A stretch of 63,859 nt of DNA from Deltaproteobacteria bacterium (GCA_012728915.1 JAAYEC010000071.1:1-63859), one strand, 5' to 3'. Positions 25,817-34,619 are shown, counted from the stretch's first letter. The notes: generated from the letters alone by a model not told the origin. Made by a program: numbers and translations.

Positions 25817-26386
25817 CTATTTCCCGACAACGAGTTTCTGCCCGGGCCTGACCGGGTCGTCCTCGCCGAGGTTGTTGAGCTTGCGCAGCTCGGCGGGCTT
25901 CATCCCGTATTTCTTGCTGATGCCGAAGACGGTTTCACCCTTCTGGACCGTGTGCGTTTTCCTGCCCGCCGAAACGGCCGGCTTTTCCTTTTTTTCCTTG
26001 ACCGCCGCTTTCGGCTTTTCCGCCGCCGCGGCGACGGGCCTCTTTTCCAGGGTCTCGACACGCTGCGCGAGCGTGTCGATCTTTCCGGCGAGGGCCGCCT
26101 CGGCCCCCTCGGCGGGCAGCCTTGCCTGCAGGGCCGCCTGCTGCTTCTCCAGCGCCACGATCTTCTGCTCCATGGCAGAGAGCTTCGTCTGCATGAGTCG
26201 GGCCTCTTCCTTGGAAACCCCGCCGCTTCCGAGCATCAGGTAGATGCCCCCGAGGACGGCAAGCACCGCAACCCCGACGGCGGCGATCACGCCGATCTTT
26301 TTCTTGTCCGGCCCCGACTGTCTGCGTTCCGGCGAGTAGACCTCCTCCTCCGCGTCCATCAATCGGATTTCGGGATCCTCGGGCAT
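25817..26386 (-). CDS. Membrane-anchored LysM-domain protein
   Basis: A 189-residue bitopic protein. A charged cytoplasmic start (1-30) is followed by a single membrane helix (about 31-51). A coiled coil with heptads follows (KLSAMEQKIVALEKQQAALQ and KIDTLAQRVETLEK), then an Ala/Lys/Pro linker. The C-terminal LysM motif (about 144-187) is HTVQKGETVFGISKKYGMK to GQKLVVG. LysM binds peptidoglycan N-acetylglucosamine, so the protein should span from inner membrane to cell wall. It lies 176 bases downstream of an exported coiled-coil protein on the same strand. Confidence 0.85.
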   Translation of the reverse strand: MPEDPEIRLMDAEEEVYSPERRQSGPDKKKIGVIAAVGVAVLAVLGGIYLMLGSGGVSKEEARLMQTKLSAMEQKIVALEKQQAALQARLPAEGAEAALAGKIDTLAQRVETLEKRPVAAAAEKPKAAVKEKKEKPAVSAGRKTHTVQKGETVFGISKKYGMKPAELRKLNNLGEDDPVRPGQKLVVGK

Positions 26387-26562
26387 GGCAATGCATCCTC
26401 CTGGCTCTTATTAGGCCCCCTCCTGACCCAGGAGCCCTATACCATATATTTGCAACGCGTGAAACCAAAAAACCGGTTCTCGAGAGCCTTTGCCGGGGAT
26501 AGGCGGCGGCGGCGGTTGTCCCCCTCGTCCCTCGCGACACCCGCCGCGCGCAGCGCAGGCGG

Positions 26563-27774
26563 CTACTGGACCGTGAAGGGGTGGGATGCCTTTCCGATGA
26601 GCACCCACTGGCCATTGACCAGTTTCCAGGCGTGAACCAGGAGGGCATAGCGGCCGGGCGTCGTGACCGTCAGGCTCTGCGAGCTCGACTGGTTGGTGAA
26701 GGTTACGGGCCCCTGGGGGTCTCCCACGGCGCCCCAGGTGAACCCGTACATCTCGCCGGGGGCTTCGGGGGCGATCCTCGCCTCGAAGCTCCCCCGTGCC
26801 GCCCCGTTGCGGAGCGCCAGGGCGGCAGGTCCGGAGATGGAGACTCTCTGCTGCACCCGGGGCCCGCCGGTAATGCAGCGGGAGGCCTCGGCGGTCTTGA
26901 GCCACTGCCGGCCCTCCCACCTCCACGCGGCGACCCGGACGGTGTTGGTTCCTTCTCCGGGGATGGTCACCTTCGCCCGATCCCCGTTGCCCCCGAAGAC
27001 CCTTCCGTTGACGCTCCACACGAATCCGTATTGAGCCTCCGGGACCGGCGAAACAAGCCGGGCCCGCAGCGTGATTTCCTCGCCGGCGAAGCCCTGCGCG
27101 GCCGAGGCGTCAATGACCAGCGCCGACCCGGACGAGTCCGGCTCTCGCCCCGCTGCGGGCTCCAGCGCCCGGCAGCGCTCCTGCTGCTCCGCGATTTCCG
27201 CCTCCGCAGGCCTCGCCTCCCGGGCAACGTAGTTCCGCCGGGACTGCAGGTTCATCTGTAGAACCGACAGGGTGTCTTCCGTCTCCTGTCGTTGCTGCGC
27301 CAGGGGTGGAAGCTCGGCTCTCAGGCGCGAAAGCTCCGGGTTCACTTCCTCGCCGAGCCTCCGGCTCATCCGGTCCAGGCGGCTGCAGGCGCCCGACAGC
27401 GACGGCAGCCAGGCCTCCCGACACTCGGTCTCGGCCTTTGGCAGATCGGCCGTCAGGGTCCTGTGCTCCGTTTCCAGCAAGGCAAGCCTCTTCGAAGACT
27501 CCCCGTGTTTCGCGTTCAGGGTGTCCAGCTTCGCCTGCAGCTCGGCGGCGTGCGCCTCCATGCCGGGCAGGTCGGCCTTCATGCGGTCGTAGTACAGCGC
27601 CTCGTCGATCATCTGGGCCAACTTGTGCCGGCAGGCGGCGTAGCCGGCCCTGCCCGTTCGGCTAAGGTCGTCGATTCCCTGGGCCTCCGAGGGACCCGCG
27701 GACGGCGGGAACGTCAGAACGAAGAGGACGAACAGGGCAAGCCCGGCGGGGCGTCGAAACAGGAAAGCGGACAT
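26563..27774 (-). CDS. Exported coiled-coil protein with two tandem Ig/PKD-like repeats
   Basis: A 403-residue protein with a signal peptide (about 1-31, ending SEAQG). The region 45-200 is a long alpha-helical coiled coil. The C-terminal half is an internal duplication. Repeat 1 (about 215-300) contains EAQYGFVWSVNGRVFG and VRVAAWRWEGRQWLKTAEA; repeat 2 (about 310-403) contains GEMYGFTWGAVGDPQG and LLVHAWKLVNGQWVLIGKA. The YGFxW and AWxxxxGQW elements align well. The fold is probably beta-sandwich (PKD/Ig-like). Function is unknown; an envelope adhesion or scaffold role is a guess. Confidence 0.75.
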   Translation of the reverse strand: MSAFLFRRPAGLALFVLFVLTFPPSAGPSEAQGIDDLSRTGRAGYAACRHKLAQMIDEALYYDRMKADLPGMEAHAAELQAKLDTLNAKHGESSKRLALLETEHRTLTADLPKAETECREAWLPSLSGACSRLDRMSRRLGEEVNPELSRLRAELPPLAQQRQETEDTLSVLQMNLQSRRNYVAREARPAEAEIAEQQERCRALEPAAGREPDSSGSALVIDASAAQGFAGEEITLRARLVSPVPEAQYGFVWSVNGRVFGGNGDRAKVTIPGEGTNTVRVAAWRWEGRQWLKTAEASRCITGGPRVQQRVSISGPAALALRNGAARGSFEARIAPEAPGEMYGFTWGAVGDPQGPVTFTNQSSSQSLTVTTPGRYALLVHAWKLVNGQWVLIGKASHPFTVQ

Positions 27775-28161
27775 CGGGATTCCTCTCAGGGTGGATTTCG
27801 CCGTTTTTCATGCAGGAGCGGTGCCAGCCGCCTGCCTGTCGCAAGGGGTCGGAAATTTGAACGGGAAGGACGATAAACGTATGCTGCGCGGGGGCATCGG
27901 CATGGGTCCGCCGCCCCGGGCACCGCCGCGGAGGGGGGGGAGGGCGTCCCTCATCGCGTTTTGCTGACGGGATACTAACTTCTCGATTTTCGGGTGGATT
28001 TTCTCTTTCTTCGGGCCGGTTCGCCGGCGCCCGCGCCTGCAAAATGAGCGGCGCCGCCTACAGGACGTCTTCCCGATCGGGCGACGATAAGATCAAGGGG
28101 ATTGGTATCCCGTTTGCAGGGAGAACCGTCCGGATCACCCAATTCACAGAGGAGGTATTTC
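27775..28161. other. Divergent intergenic region, no confident element
   Basis: 387 bases between two divergent genes for exported proteins. It includes a G-rich run (about 27932-27942) and a ribosome binding site GGAGG just before 28162. I find no convincing promoter pair, riboswitch or RNA gene. Confidence 0.5.
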
Positions 28162-28578
28162 ATGTCTCGCAAGTCAATCATTCTCTGTCTCACCCTTTCC
28201 CTCGTCCTGCTTGTGGCCGGCAGCGCCTTTGCCGCGACGTTCAGCGGCACCGTGACCACGAGCAAGAAGGAAAGCCAGATGGCCCTTCCGAAGGATGTCC
28301 CTCTGGCCGGCGCGCAGATCATTGTCGGCAAGGACCTGCAGCTCGATGTCGGCGGCTCCGGGGCCGACACCATCCGGGGCAAGGTGGCCGCGAAGATGAC
28401 GACGAACGACAAGGGGAAATTCACGGCGAACCTGCCGAGCGGCAAGTACACCGTCATCCTGTGGAAGACCCGGTACACGCCTGCCACCTACACGGTGACC
28501 GTGCCGAAGACGAACTTCCGGGGGCAGATCAGCGTTCAGAATCAGCGGATCCTCCACACGAGCCTCTCGTTCAAGTAA
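28162..28578 (+). CDS. Secreted beta-sandwich protein (carboxypeptidase-regulatory-like)
   Basis: A 138-residue protein. A Sec signal peptide (about 1-24) ends SAFA-ATF. The mature domain begins TFSGTVTT and has GKVAAKMTTNDKGKFTANLPSGKYTVILWKTRY (split here in thought into two strands), the usual pattern of a carboxypeptidase regulatory-like or TonB-plug-associated beta sandwich. No catalytic residues or cysteines are present. The ATG at 28162 follows AGAGGAGG. A 12-bp hairpin follows the gene. It is probably a periplasmic or surface structural protein. Confidence 0.7.
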   Translation: MSRKSIILCLTLSLVLLVAGSAFAATFSGTVTTSKKESQMALPKDVPLAGAQIIVGKDLQLDVGGSGADTIRGKVAAKMTTNDKGKFTANLPSGKYTVILWKTRYTPATYTVTVPKTNFRGQISVQNQRILHTSLSFK

Positions 28579-28617
28579 GCCCTCGAAGGGCGTTTTCGAT
28601 CCTGTTTCAGGCCATAA

Positions 28618-28647
28618 GGAGGCAGGGCCGCTGTCGGCCCTGCCTCC
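28618..28647. terminator. 12-bp hairpin between convergent genes
   Basis: GGAGGCAGGGCC (28618-28629) pairs perfectly with GGCCCTGCCTCC (28636-28647) around GCTGTC. It has no T-run but lies between converging genes ending at 28578 and 28676. Confidence 0.6.
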
Positions 28648-28675
28648 AGCGTCACCAGAATCCCCCGTGCCTCCC

Positions 28676-29011
28676 TCATGGCCGATTCGCGCATGGCGAA
28701 TAGTAGGAGCTGAACACCCGGTTGTCCCGGCAGTCGAATCCCCGATGGCGCATCTTGAATTGGTGGAGGCCGAAGTCCACCTCGCGGTAGAGCTCCTTCG
28801 CCCGCAGCTCTCCGAGGAGAAACCGGATCTTGGTCTCCTCGATGAAGCGGATGAGGTCGACGATTTCGCGCTTCAGGGAAGCTGCCGTCCTGCCGTCGTC
28901 AAAGGGGGCGACGGCCTTGGCAATTTCACGCTGCAGATCCCCTTTGAGGTCTTCGCTGCCGATGACGCCGAGGATTTCATCCCGTACGGAGAAAAGCTGC
29001 TCATGGCTCAT
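28676..29011 (-). CDS. Protein of unknown function, coupled to the upstream gene
   Basis: A 111-residue, mostly alpha-helical soluble protein with charged helices (EIAKAVAPFDDGRTAASLKR, EIVDLIRFIEETKIRFLLGE). I recognise no family. Its ATG overlaps the stop of the upstream gene (ATGA at 29008-29011), which indicates translational coupling and a shared task. The final part contains two cysteines (FDCRDN, YSPCANRP). Confidence 0.6.
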   Translation of the reverse strand: MSHEQLFSVRDEILGVIGSEDLKGDLQREIAKAVAPFDDGRTAASLKREIVDLIRFIEETKIRFLLGELRAKELYREVDFGLHQFKMRHRGFDCRDNRVFSSYYSPCANRP

Positions 29012-29340
29012 CGTCCCTGTTTCCCCCGTGTCCGTTCCGGTTTGCCCGCAAGGTCGAAGAAGTCACAGATCCGCACGAAGAGCCGACGAAGCTCCTTCTC
29101 CTCCGTGACTCTCACGGAAATTTTCTTGCCCTTCAGGATTGCCCTTCCCAACTCGCCGATGCAGGGGGAATCCCCCTGGCTCGTGATGACGATGACCGCG
29201 TCATCCGACTTTTCCAGCACGATCAGGTCGCCCGCCGGGCAGTGCTCTTCCCCGACGAGAGAGCGGAGGTCCGCCGAGTTGAAATATCGGGGGCACGGCA
29301 TGTCCTCGTGCATGTAGACCATGGCAACGTCCTGTGCCAT
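29008..29340 (-). CDS. Protein of unknown function, first gene of a coupled pair
   Basis: A 110-residue protein; ATG at 29338-29340 follows GGGAGG. It starts MAQDVAMVYMHEDMPCPRYF. A predicted beta-rich part (DLIVLEKSDDAVIVITSQGD) is followed by a basic helical tail (LRRLFVRICDFFDLAGK). Cys16, Cys34 and Cys60 lie in CPRYF, EHCPAG and SPCIGEL contexts. I recognise no family. The downstream gene overlaps it by four bases. Confidence 0.6.
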   Translation of the reverse strand: MAQDVAMVYMHEDMPCPRYFNSADLRSLVGEEHCPAGDLIVLEKSDDAVIVITSQGDSPCIGELGRAILKGKKISVRVTEEKELRRLFVRICDFFDLAGKPERTRGKQGR

Positions 29341-29953
29341 CGTGGCACCTCCCTGGGATTTTTGCCGGGTCGTATTCTCCGGTGCCCGAGTGCGAGAGGC
29401 AACCCGTGTGCCGTTGCGGGTTGATCTCAGAATTCCCAATGATACCGGGATCGTGGAAGGGGCCGGGGCCGGGATCCCCGCAGGCAGGGCTGCGTGCCGC
29501 TGTCCCGCGGCGGACCCCGGCAGACCGAATGTCGTGGATAATCGGACCCTTGCGCAGGCATGCCGGAACGGAATAGTCTGATCTGGAGCGGCTGCTCCGG
29601 GACCCGCTGCAGCGCCTGGCCCTGTCTCGGACATCTCCCCGCGGGCGCCGAAAGACCGTTTGTCCCTTGTCCTTTATTTTCCCGGGTCGGCATGATATGA
29701 ACATGGCCCTCGGAACGGAGACGGAGTTTCCCATACCCGCTCCTCGGGGTACGCGAGCCGCTCGGCAGTGCCGGGCCCCGGCCTCCTGCAAAGGGGCCGT
29801 CCGGGGCAGCGGTGCCCTTCGAGTGCCGCCTCAGGGCCTGCCGTTTCTGCCGCGGTGGACCCGACCGGCTGATTGGGGGCATCGAATGCGCCCGTACGCC
29901 AGAACCGAAACGTCTCACCGGTCCTGCGTTGACATCTTTGGAAGGAGGAAGTC
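29341..29953. other. 613-base intergenic region upstream of the ABC operon
   Basis: This is the longest gene-free stretch in the window. I see a small hairpin (AACCCG/CGGGTT near 29400-29421), the AT-richer segment TTTATTTTCCCGGG with TATGAA about 29673-29700 that could be a weak rightward promoter, and the ribosome binding site GGAAGGAGG before 29954. No thiamine, molybdate or other riboswitch pattern is recognisable. Confidence 0.45.
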
Positions 29954-30937
29954 ATGAACCCCATCGTCCGCACGCTGATTGTCGCCGCCGCCCTGCTCTG
30001 CCTCGCCCTGCCGGGCGCGTCATGGGCGGCAAAGGAAGTCGTCCTGTATTCGTCCAATCCGCCCGAGGCTATCGACCTGGTGAGCAAGGGCTTCGAGAAG
30101 AAAACAGGGATCAAGGTCTCCACGGTGCGGCTTGGCACCGGCGAGGCGATGAAGCGCATCCAGGCCGAGAAGGACCGGCCCCTGTGCGACATCTTCTGGA
30201 GCGGCGATGTGGCCGTCCTCGACACGGCAAAGGAATTTTTCATGCCCTACCGCTCGCCCCAGGCGAAGGCCCTGCCCGCGGGCTACATCGACAAGACGGA
30301 ACGCTGGACGAGCACCAACACCCACGTCATGGTCATCATGCTCAACAAGTCCCTCGTGAAAGAGGGCGACCGGCCCGGGGCCTGGAAGGATCTCCTCGAT
30401 CCGAAATGGAAGGGCAAGCTCGTCATGGCCAACCCCGAGAAGTCCGGCTCGGCCTACGCCCAGGTCTACGGGATCTGGAAGCTGTACGGCTGGGAGGGCA
30501 TCAGGAAGCTCATTGCCAACGCCAAGGTTCTCGACAGCTCGAGCCTGATCTACAAGGGTGTCGCCGCGGGGGAATACCCCGTCGGGATCACAATGGAGTA
30601 CGCCGCCCACCGCTACGTCGCGGGCGGCGACAGGAACGTCGCCATCGTCTACCCCGCCGACGGGGCCTTCCTCGCCCCCGAGGCGGCGGCGATCGTAAAG
30701 GGCGCCCCGCACGCCGAGGAGGCCAGGAAGTTCTTCGACTACCTGCTCTCCAAGGAGGTCCAGGACGAGATCTTCCGGCAGTTCTCGCGCCGGCCGGCGC
30801 GGCTCGATGCGGCGGCGGTCAAGGGACTGCCCGCCCTGAAGGCGATCCCGGTGCTGAAGACCTTCGATCTCATGGAGGCCACGGCGAAGGAGAAGGAGAT
30901 CCTGAAGCAGTGGAAGCAGATCATCCTCTCGAAGTAG
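29954..30937 (+). CDS. ABC transporter periplasmic binding protein (Fe3+/phosphonate-type)
   Basis: A 327-residue class-II periplasmic binding protein with a signal peptide ending SWA-AKE. Mature sequence starts VVLYSSNPPEAIDLVSKGFEKKTG and contains LLDPKWKGKLVMANPEKSGS, the pattern of FbpA, ThiB and 2-aminoethylphosphonate binding proteins. The paired tyrosines that bind iron in FbpA are not evident (MEYAAHRY instead). I therefore leave the ligand open; an aminophosphonate-like or small organic ligand is as likely as iron. Genes for the ATPase (7 bases on) and a double-domain permease follow. Confidence 0.85.
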   Translation: MNPIVRTLIVAAALLCLALPGASWAAKEVVLYSSNPPEAIDLVSKGFEKKTGIKVSTVRLGTGEAMKRIQAEKDRPLCDIFWSGDVAVLDTAKEFFMPYRSPQAKALPAGYIDKTERWTSTNTHVMVIMLNKSLVKEGDRPGAWKDLLDPKWKGKLVMANPEKSGSAYAQVYGIWKLYGWEGIRKLIANAKVLDSSSLIYKGVAAGEYPVGITMEYAAHRYVAGGDRNVAIVYPADGAFLAPEAAAIVKGAPHAEEARKFFDYLLSKEVQDEIFRQFSRRPARLDAAAVKGLPALKAIPVLKTFDLMEATAKEKEILKQWKQIILSK

Positions 30938-30944
30938 GCCGGGC

Positions 30945-32003
30945 ATGCAGGTTGTCCTGAAGGGCATCAGCAAGGTGTTCGGAAAGCTTCGCGCCGTGGA
31001 CGATGTGAGCCTCGAGATCGGCGACGGAGACTTTTTCACGCTGCTGGGTCCCAGCGGCTGCGGCAAGACGACGCTGCTTCGGGTGATCGCCGGCTTCTAT
31101 CCTCCCGACGGGGGGGAGGTGTACTTCGGCGAGAGGCTCGTGAACGACGTCCCGCCGCACCGGCGTGAGACGGGGATGGTCTTTCAGAACTATGCCCTCT
31201 TTCCCCACCTCACCGTCCGGGAGAACATCGCCTACGGCCTGAGGGTCCGCAAGGTCGGACGGGCCGAGATGGACGCCCGCATCGGGGAGATGATCCGCGG
31301 CGTACGCCTCGAGGGGCTCGAAAAGCGTTTCCCGGGCCAGCTCTCGGGCGGGCAGCAGCAGCGGGTCGCGCTCGCCCGGGCGCTTGTCATCTCGCCGCAG
31401 ATCCTGCTCATGGACGAACCCCTTTCGAACCTCGACGCCAAGCTGCGCGTCGCCATGCGCGAGGAGATCCGCCGCATCCAGAAAGAGCTCGGGATCACCA
31501 CGATCTACGTCACCCATGACCAGGAGGAGGCGATGGCCGTCTCGGACCGGATCGCGATTCTCAACCTCGGTAGGCTCGAGCAGCTGGGAACCCCCGGCGA
31601 GATCTACTTCCACCCCCGAAGCCGCTTTGCCGCCGAGTTCATGGGCGGCAGCAACCTCTTCGAGATGCGAGTGCTGAGCTGCGACGAGGCTGTGCCCAGG
31701 CTTCGCGCCGAGATCAACGGGTTCCCCCTCACCCTGAAAGCCCGGCGGCCTGCCTGCGATCGGGCGTATCTCTCCGTGCGGCCCGAGTGGGTACGCCTCA
31801 CGGAGGATGCCGGAGAGGACGTCGTCGAGGGGACCGTGGAGAGCGCGACGTTCCTGGGGGCGCTGGTTCGGTACCGCGTGAAGGCCCTGGGCGGCCATGT
31901 CACGATCGAGGTCCACACCCCCCGCTCGGAGGACATCCGGCTCGAGGGAGCGTCCGTCCGGTTCCGGTTCGACCCGGAACGGCTCGCGATCCTGGGGGAC
32001 TGA
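30945..32003 (+). CDS. ABC transporter ATP-binding protein
   Basis: A 352-residue CUT1/Fbp/Pot-type ATPase. Walker A is GPSGCGKTT, the Q-loop is MVFQNYALFPH, the signature is LSGGQQQRVALARAL, Walker B is ILLMDEPLSNLD and the H-loop is YVTHDQEEAM. A C-terminal TOBE domain (about 235-350) follows the GEIYFHPRSRFAAEFMG link and may sense regulators. It powers import by the permease that starts 9 bases downstream. Confidence 0.93.
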   Translation: MQVVLKGISKVFGKLRAVDDVSLEIGDGDFFTLLGPSGCGKTTLLRVIAGFYPPDGGEVYFGERLVNDVPPHRRETGMVFQNYALFPHLTVRENIAYGLRVRKVGRAEMDARIGEMIRGVRLEGLEKRFPGQLSGGQQQRVALARALVISPQILLMDEPLSNLDAKLRVAMREEIRRIQKELGITTIYVTHDQEEAMAVSDRIAILNLGRLEQLGTPGEIYFHPRSRFAAEFMGGSNLFEMRVLSCDEAVPRLRAEINGFPLTLKARRPACDRAYLSVRPEWVRLTEDAGEDVVEGTVESATFLGALVRYRVKALGGHVTIEVHTPRSEDIRLEGASVRFRFDPERLAILGD

Positions 32004-32012
32004 GGGGAGGCC

Positions 32013-33662
32013 ATGCCGCGCATCGTCAATGCCTGGAACGGGGTGTTCGTCCTGGCCTTCGCCGTCATCTTCCTGGCCGTCGTCTACCCCATGTTCACCA
32101 TCTTCCGGGCGAGCTTCGTGAGCCCCGAGACGGGAGGCTGGTCCCTGGAGAGCTACCGGGCGATCTTCCACTACCCCTTCTACCGGCGCTGCCTCGAGAA
32201 CAGCCTCTTCGTGAGCGTGGTCTCCACGGCGCTGTCGGTGGCCATCGGCGTGCCCTTCGCCTTCTTCCTGTCACGCTACGAGATGCCGGGCAAGAACGTC
32301 ATCAAGACGCTTGCGACGCTGCCTCTCATCCTGCCCACTTTCATCGGGGCCGAGGCCTGGCTGCTGCTGGCCGGGCGCAACGGCCTCTTCTTCAACCTGT
32401 TCCAGAAGGTCGGGGTCGAACTCCCGAGCATCTACGGCTGGAAGGGCATCGTGCTCGTCTTCACCCTGCAGTTCTTTCCATACGTCTTTCTGATGGTCTC
32501 GGCCGCCATCAACTCCATCGACCGCTCTCTCGAGGAGGCGGCCACGAATCTGGGTGCGGGCCGGCTGCGGGTCTTCCTGACCGTCACGGTCCCGACGGTT
32601 ACCCCGGCTGTTCTTGCCGGGGCGCTCATCGTCTTCTACCTCTCCATCGAGAACTTCGGCGTGCCCATCCTCATCGGCGAGGACTTCCGCGTGCTTTCCG
32701 TGCAGGCCTACAACGAGTTCATCAGCGAGATGGGCGGCAACCCCTCCATGGCGGGGGCCCTCAGCACGGTGCTTCTCGTCGTCACCATGGGCCTGACTCT
32801 CCTGCAGAAATACTGGGTCGAGCGAAAAAGCTACGCCATGTCGGCGGTCCGACGGCCCGAGGTGGTGCGTGCAAGGCCCGTCGCCACGCTCCTGATGTGG
32901 CTGTTCTGCGCGGGAATCGTCTTCACGGCCCTTTTCCCCTTCGTCGTCGTCATGGTCTCCTCCGTCACCAAGACGTCGGGGCCCGTCATGTACTACGGCG
33001 AATTCAGCCTGGAGAACTTCGTCAAGGCCTTTACCATCGCCCCCCGGCCCATCGTCAATTCCTTCTTCCTCGCCACCGTCTCGACCCTCCTGGGGATCGT
33101 CTTCGGCCTGCTGGTGAGCTACCTGCTGGTGAGGCGGCGTGGAAAGATGAGCTACCTGCTCGACGCGCTGGTCATGCTGCCCCTGGCCATCGCCGGAACC
33201 GTGCAGGGCATCGCCCTGGCGGCGACATACAACACGGGCTACATCGTCCTGACAGGGACATGGATGATCCTGGCTCTGGCCTACTTCATCCGCAAGGTGC
33301 CCTTCTCGATCAAGACGACGTCGTCGCTGCTCGAGCAGATCGACAAGTCCGTTGAGGAGGCCTCGATCAACCTCGGCGTTCCCCCGTTCCGCTCTTTCCT
33401 CAAGGCCGTGGTGCCAACGATGCTGCCGGGGATCGTCGCCGGGGCCATCATCATGTGGGTGACGACGCTGGCGGAGCTGAGCTCGACGATCGTCCTGTAC
33501 TACGGCCCCTGGGCGACGATGACCGTGGAGATCTTCCAGCGGATGGGCAGCGGCGAGTTCGGCCCGGCATCGGCCTACGCCACGATCCTCATCGTCTCCG
33601 TCCTCATCCCGCTGTTTTTCCTGCAGAGGGTCATGGGCAAGGACTTGACGACGGCGCTTTAA
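32013..33662 (+). CDS. ABC transporter permease, two fused transmembrane domains
   Basis: A 549-residue permease with two homologous halves of about six helices each (about 1-265 and 290-549), the FbpB-like architecture. Each half has an EAA coupling loop: EEAATNLGAGRLRVFLTVTV in the first and VEEASINLGVPPFRSFLKAV in the second. It forms the membrane channel alone as a pseudo-dimer with two copies of the preceding ATPase. The gene ends the three-gene operon; no clear terminator follows. Confidence 0.93.
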   Translation: MPRIVNAWNGVFVLAFAVIFLAVVYPMFTIFRASFVSPETGGWSLESYRAIFHYPFYRRCLENSLFVSVVSTALSVAIGVPFAFFLSRYEMPGKNVIKTLATLPLILPTFIGAEAWLLLAGRNGLFFNLFQKVGVELPSIYGWKGIVLVFTLQFFPYVFLMVSAAINSIDRSLEEAATNLGAGRLRVFLTVTVPTVTPAVLAGALIVFYLSIENFGVPILIGEDFRVLSVQAYNEFISEMGGNPSMAGALSTVLLVVTMGLTLLQKYWVERKSYAMSAVRRPEVVRARPVATLLMWLFCAGIVFTALFPFVVVMVSSVTKTSGPVMYYGEFSLENFVKAFTIAPRPIVNSFFLATVSTLLGIVFGLLVSYLLVRRRGKMSYLLDALVMLPLAIAGTVQGIALAATYNTGYIVLTGTWMILALAYFIRKVPFSIKTTSSLLEQIDKSVEEASINLGVPPFRSFLKAVVPTMLPGIVAGAIIMWVTTLAELSSTIVLYYGPWATMTVEIFQRMGSGEFGPASAYATILIVSVLIPLFFLQRVMGKDLTTAL

Positions 33663-33752
33663 ACCGGGGGATCGGCCCGGGGGATGGGGCAGGATGGCAA
33701 CAATCCGCCCGACCGCTGGCGCCGGATCGGGGGGCAGGCGGCAGAGAGAGGA

Positions 33753-34061
33753 TTACTGCACTTCGAGGATGCAGTTCTCGCCGCCGTACCGGTTCCAGCA
33801 TCGGGTCGTGCAGCAGGGGTCATCGGTCCAGATGCCGTCGACGACGAACCGATACTCGTATCGTCCAGGGCGGAGATAGAAGACGACCTTCCAGTTGCCG
33901 TCCGGCTCCCGCTTGAGGGGGCGCCTGGCGGGGTCCCATTCGTTGAAGGTTCCGGCCACCGCCACCTCGCGGGCATGAGGGGCGTAGACGGAGAAGGTGA
34001 CCCGTTTCTTGCCCGTCCCGGGTACCGGCGTGCCGCGTTTGCTTCCACGGGTTCGTGTCAT
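33753..34061 (-). CDS. Stand-alone glycogen-binding-like (CBM48/AMPK-type) domain protein
   Basis: A 102-residue protein. After a basic N-terminus, the sequence KRVTFSVYAPHAREVAVAG, FNEWDPARRPLKRE, DGNWKVVFYLRPGRYEYRF and VVDGIWTDDP reads as an early-set beta sandwich of the CBM48/isoamylase-N type, with Trp in the NEW and GNW positions that stack on alpha-glucans. The C-terminus has three cysteines (CCTTRC) and one more. Such isolated domains may target glycogen or act as regulatory subunits. No glycogen gene is nearby. Confidence 0.82.
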   Translation of the reverse strand: MTRTRGSKRGTPVPGTGKKRVTFSVYAPHAREVAVAGTFNEWDPARRPLKREPDGNWKVVFYLRPGRYEYRFVVDGIWTDDPCCTTRCWNRYGGENCILEVQ

Positions 34062-34153
34062 CGCTTCCCTCCTTAATATACATTCATGATAGTGACCCCT
34101 GTCAAAAACTTCAACCGTTTTTGAGGCGGCCCCGGCGGTCCGGTAAGCGCGGT

Positions 34154-34587
34154 TTCACCCGCATCCACCGGGTGGACGCAGGGTTCGACGAGAGGGGCTT
34201 CACCGACGCCTGTATGGACGCGTTGTTTCGGGTCCAGGCGGCCTGGCGAATCTCGACTTGTCTCCGGTCCGAAACATCCTGACCGACGAGATGTACGAGG
34301 TTCTTTCGGAAGACACCCGGAAGCTGAGAACGGAAAGAAAGATCAACCGGCTGGACAACATCGCCGTTCGCTCCGCCGACATCACGGAGGCCTGGCAGGA
34401 GTCGGGCCAGGATTCCATCACTGTCAGATTCCTCGCCAGCCTGCTGGACTGCACGATCGACGAATCGACCGGGCAGGTCGTCTCCGGACGCAGGACGGAA
34501 CCCGTCAAGTTCGAGGAGTACTGGACCGTCGCCCGTCTCGGCGGGGAAAACGCCTGGCGGCTCTCGGCCATTCAGCAGCCGCAGTGA
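34154..34587 (+). pseudogene. Frameshifted remnant of a Tim44-domain protein
   Basis: From 34154 one frame reads FTRIHRVDAGFDERGF and DACMDALFRVQAAW. At about 34250 the next frame takes over with LDLSPVRNILTDEMYEVLSED and continues through VRFLASLLDCTIDESTG and VKFEEYWTVARLGG to the TGA. Together these match the bacterial Tim44-like domain (DxxFD...F.R.Q.AW...DL..VR..LT..MY). The N-terminal signal and membrane segments are missing. One frameshift and a lost 5' end imply a pseudogene, unless the C-terminal part starting at 34258 is still translated. Confidence 0.65.
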
Positions 34588-34619
34588 AAACCCGGGTTTC
34601 GGGTCCGGGGAAAACCGGA

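Noticed and set aside
28676-29340. Calling the coupled unknown pair a toxin-antitoxin system
   Set aside because: Sizes and overlap fit, but neither protein shows a known toxin or antitoxin fold or catalytic motif.
29341-29953. A thiamine, molybdate or other riboswitch before the ABC transporter operon
   Set aside because: None of the conserved core strings of TPP or Moco riboswitches is present in the 613 bases.
29954-33662. Naming the ABC transporter as a ferric iron importer (FbpABC)
   Set aside because: Architecture fits, but the binding protein lacks the recognisable paired tyrosines; phosphonate/thiamine-type relatives share the same layout.
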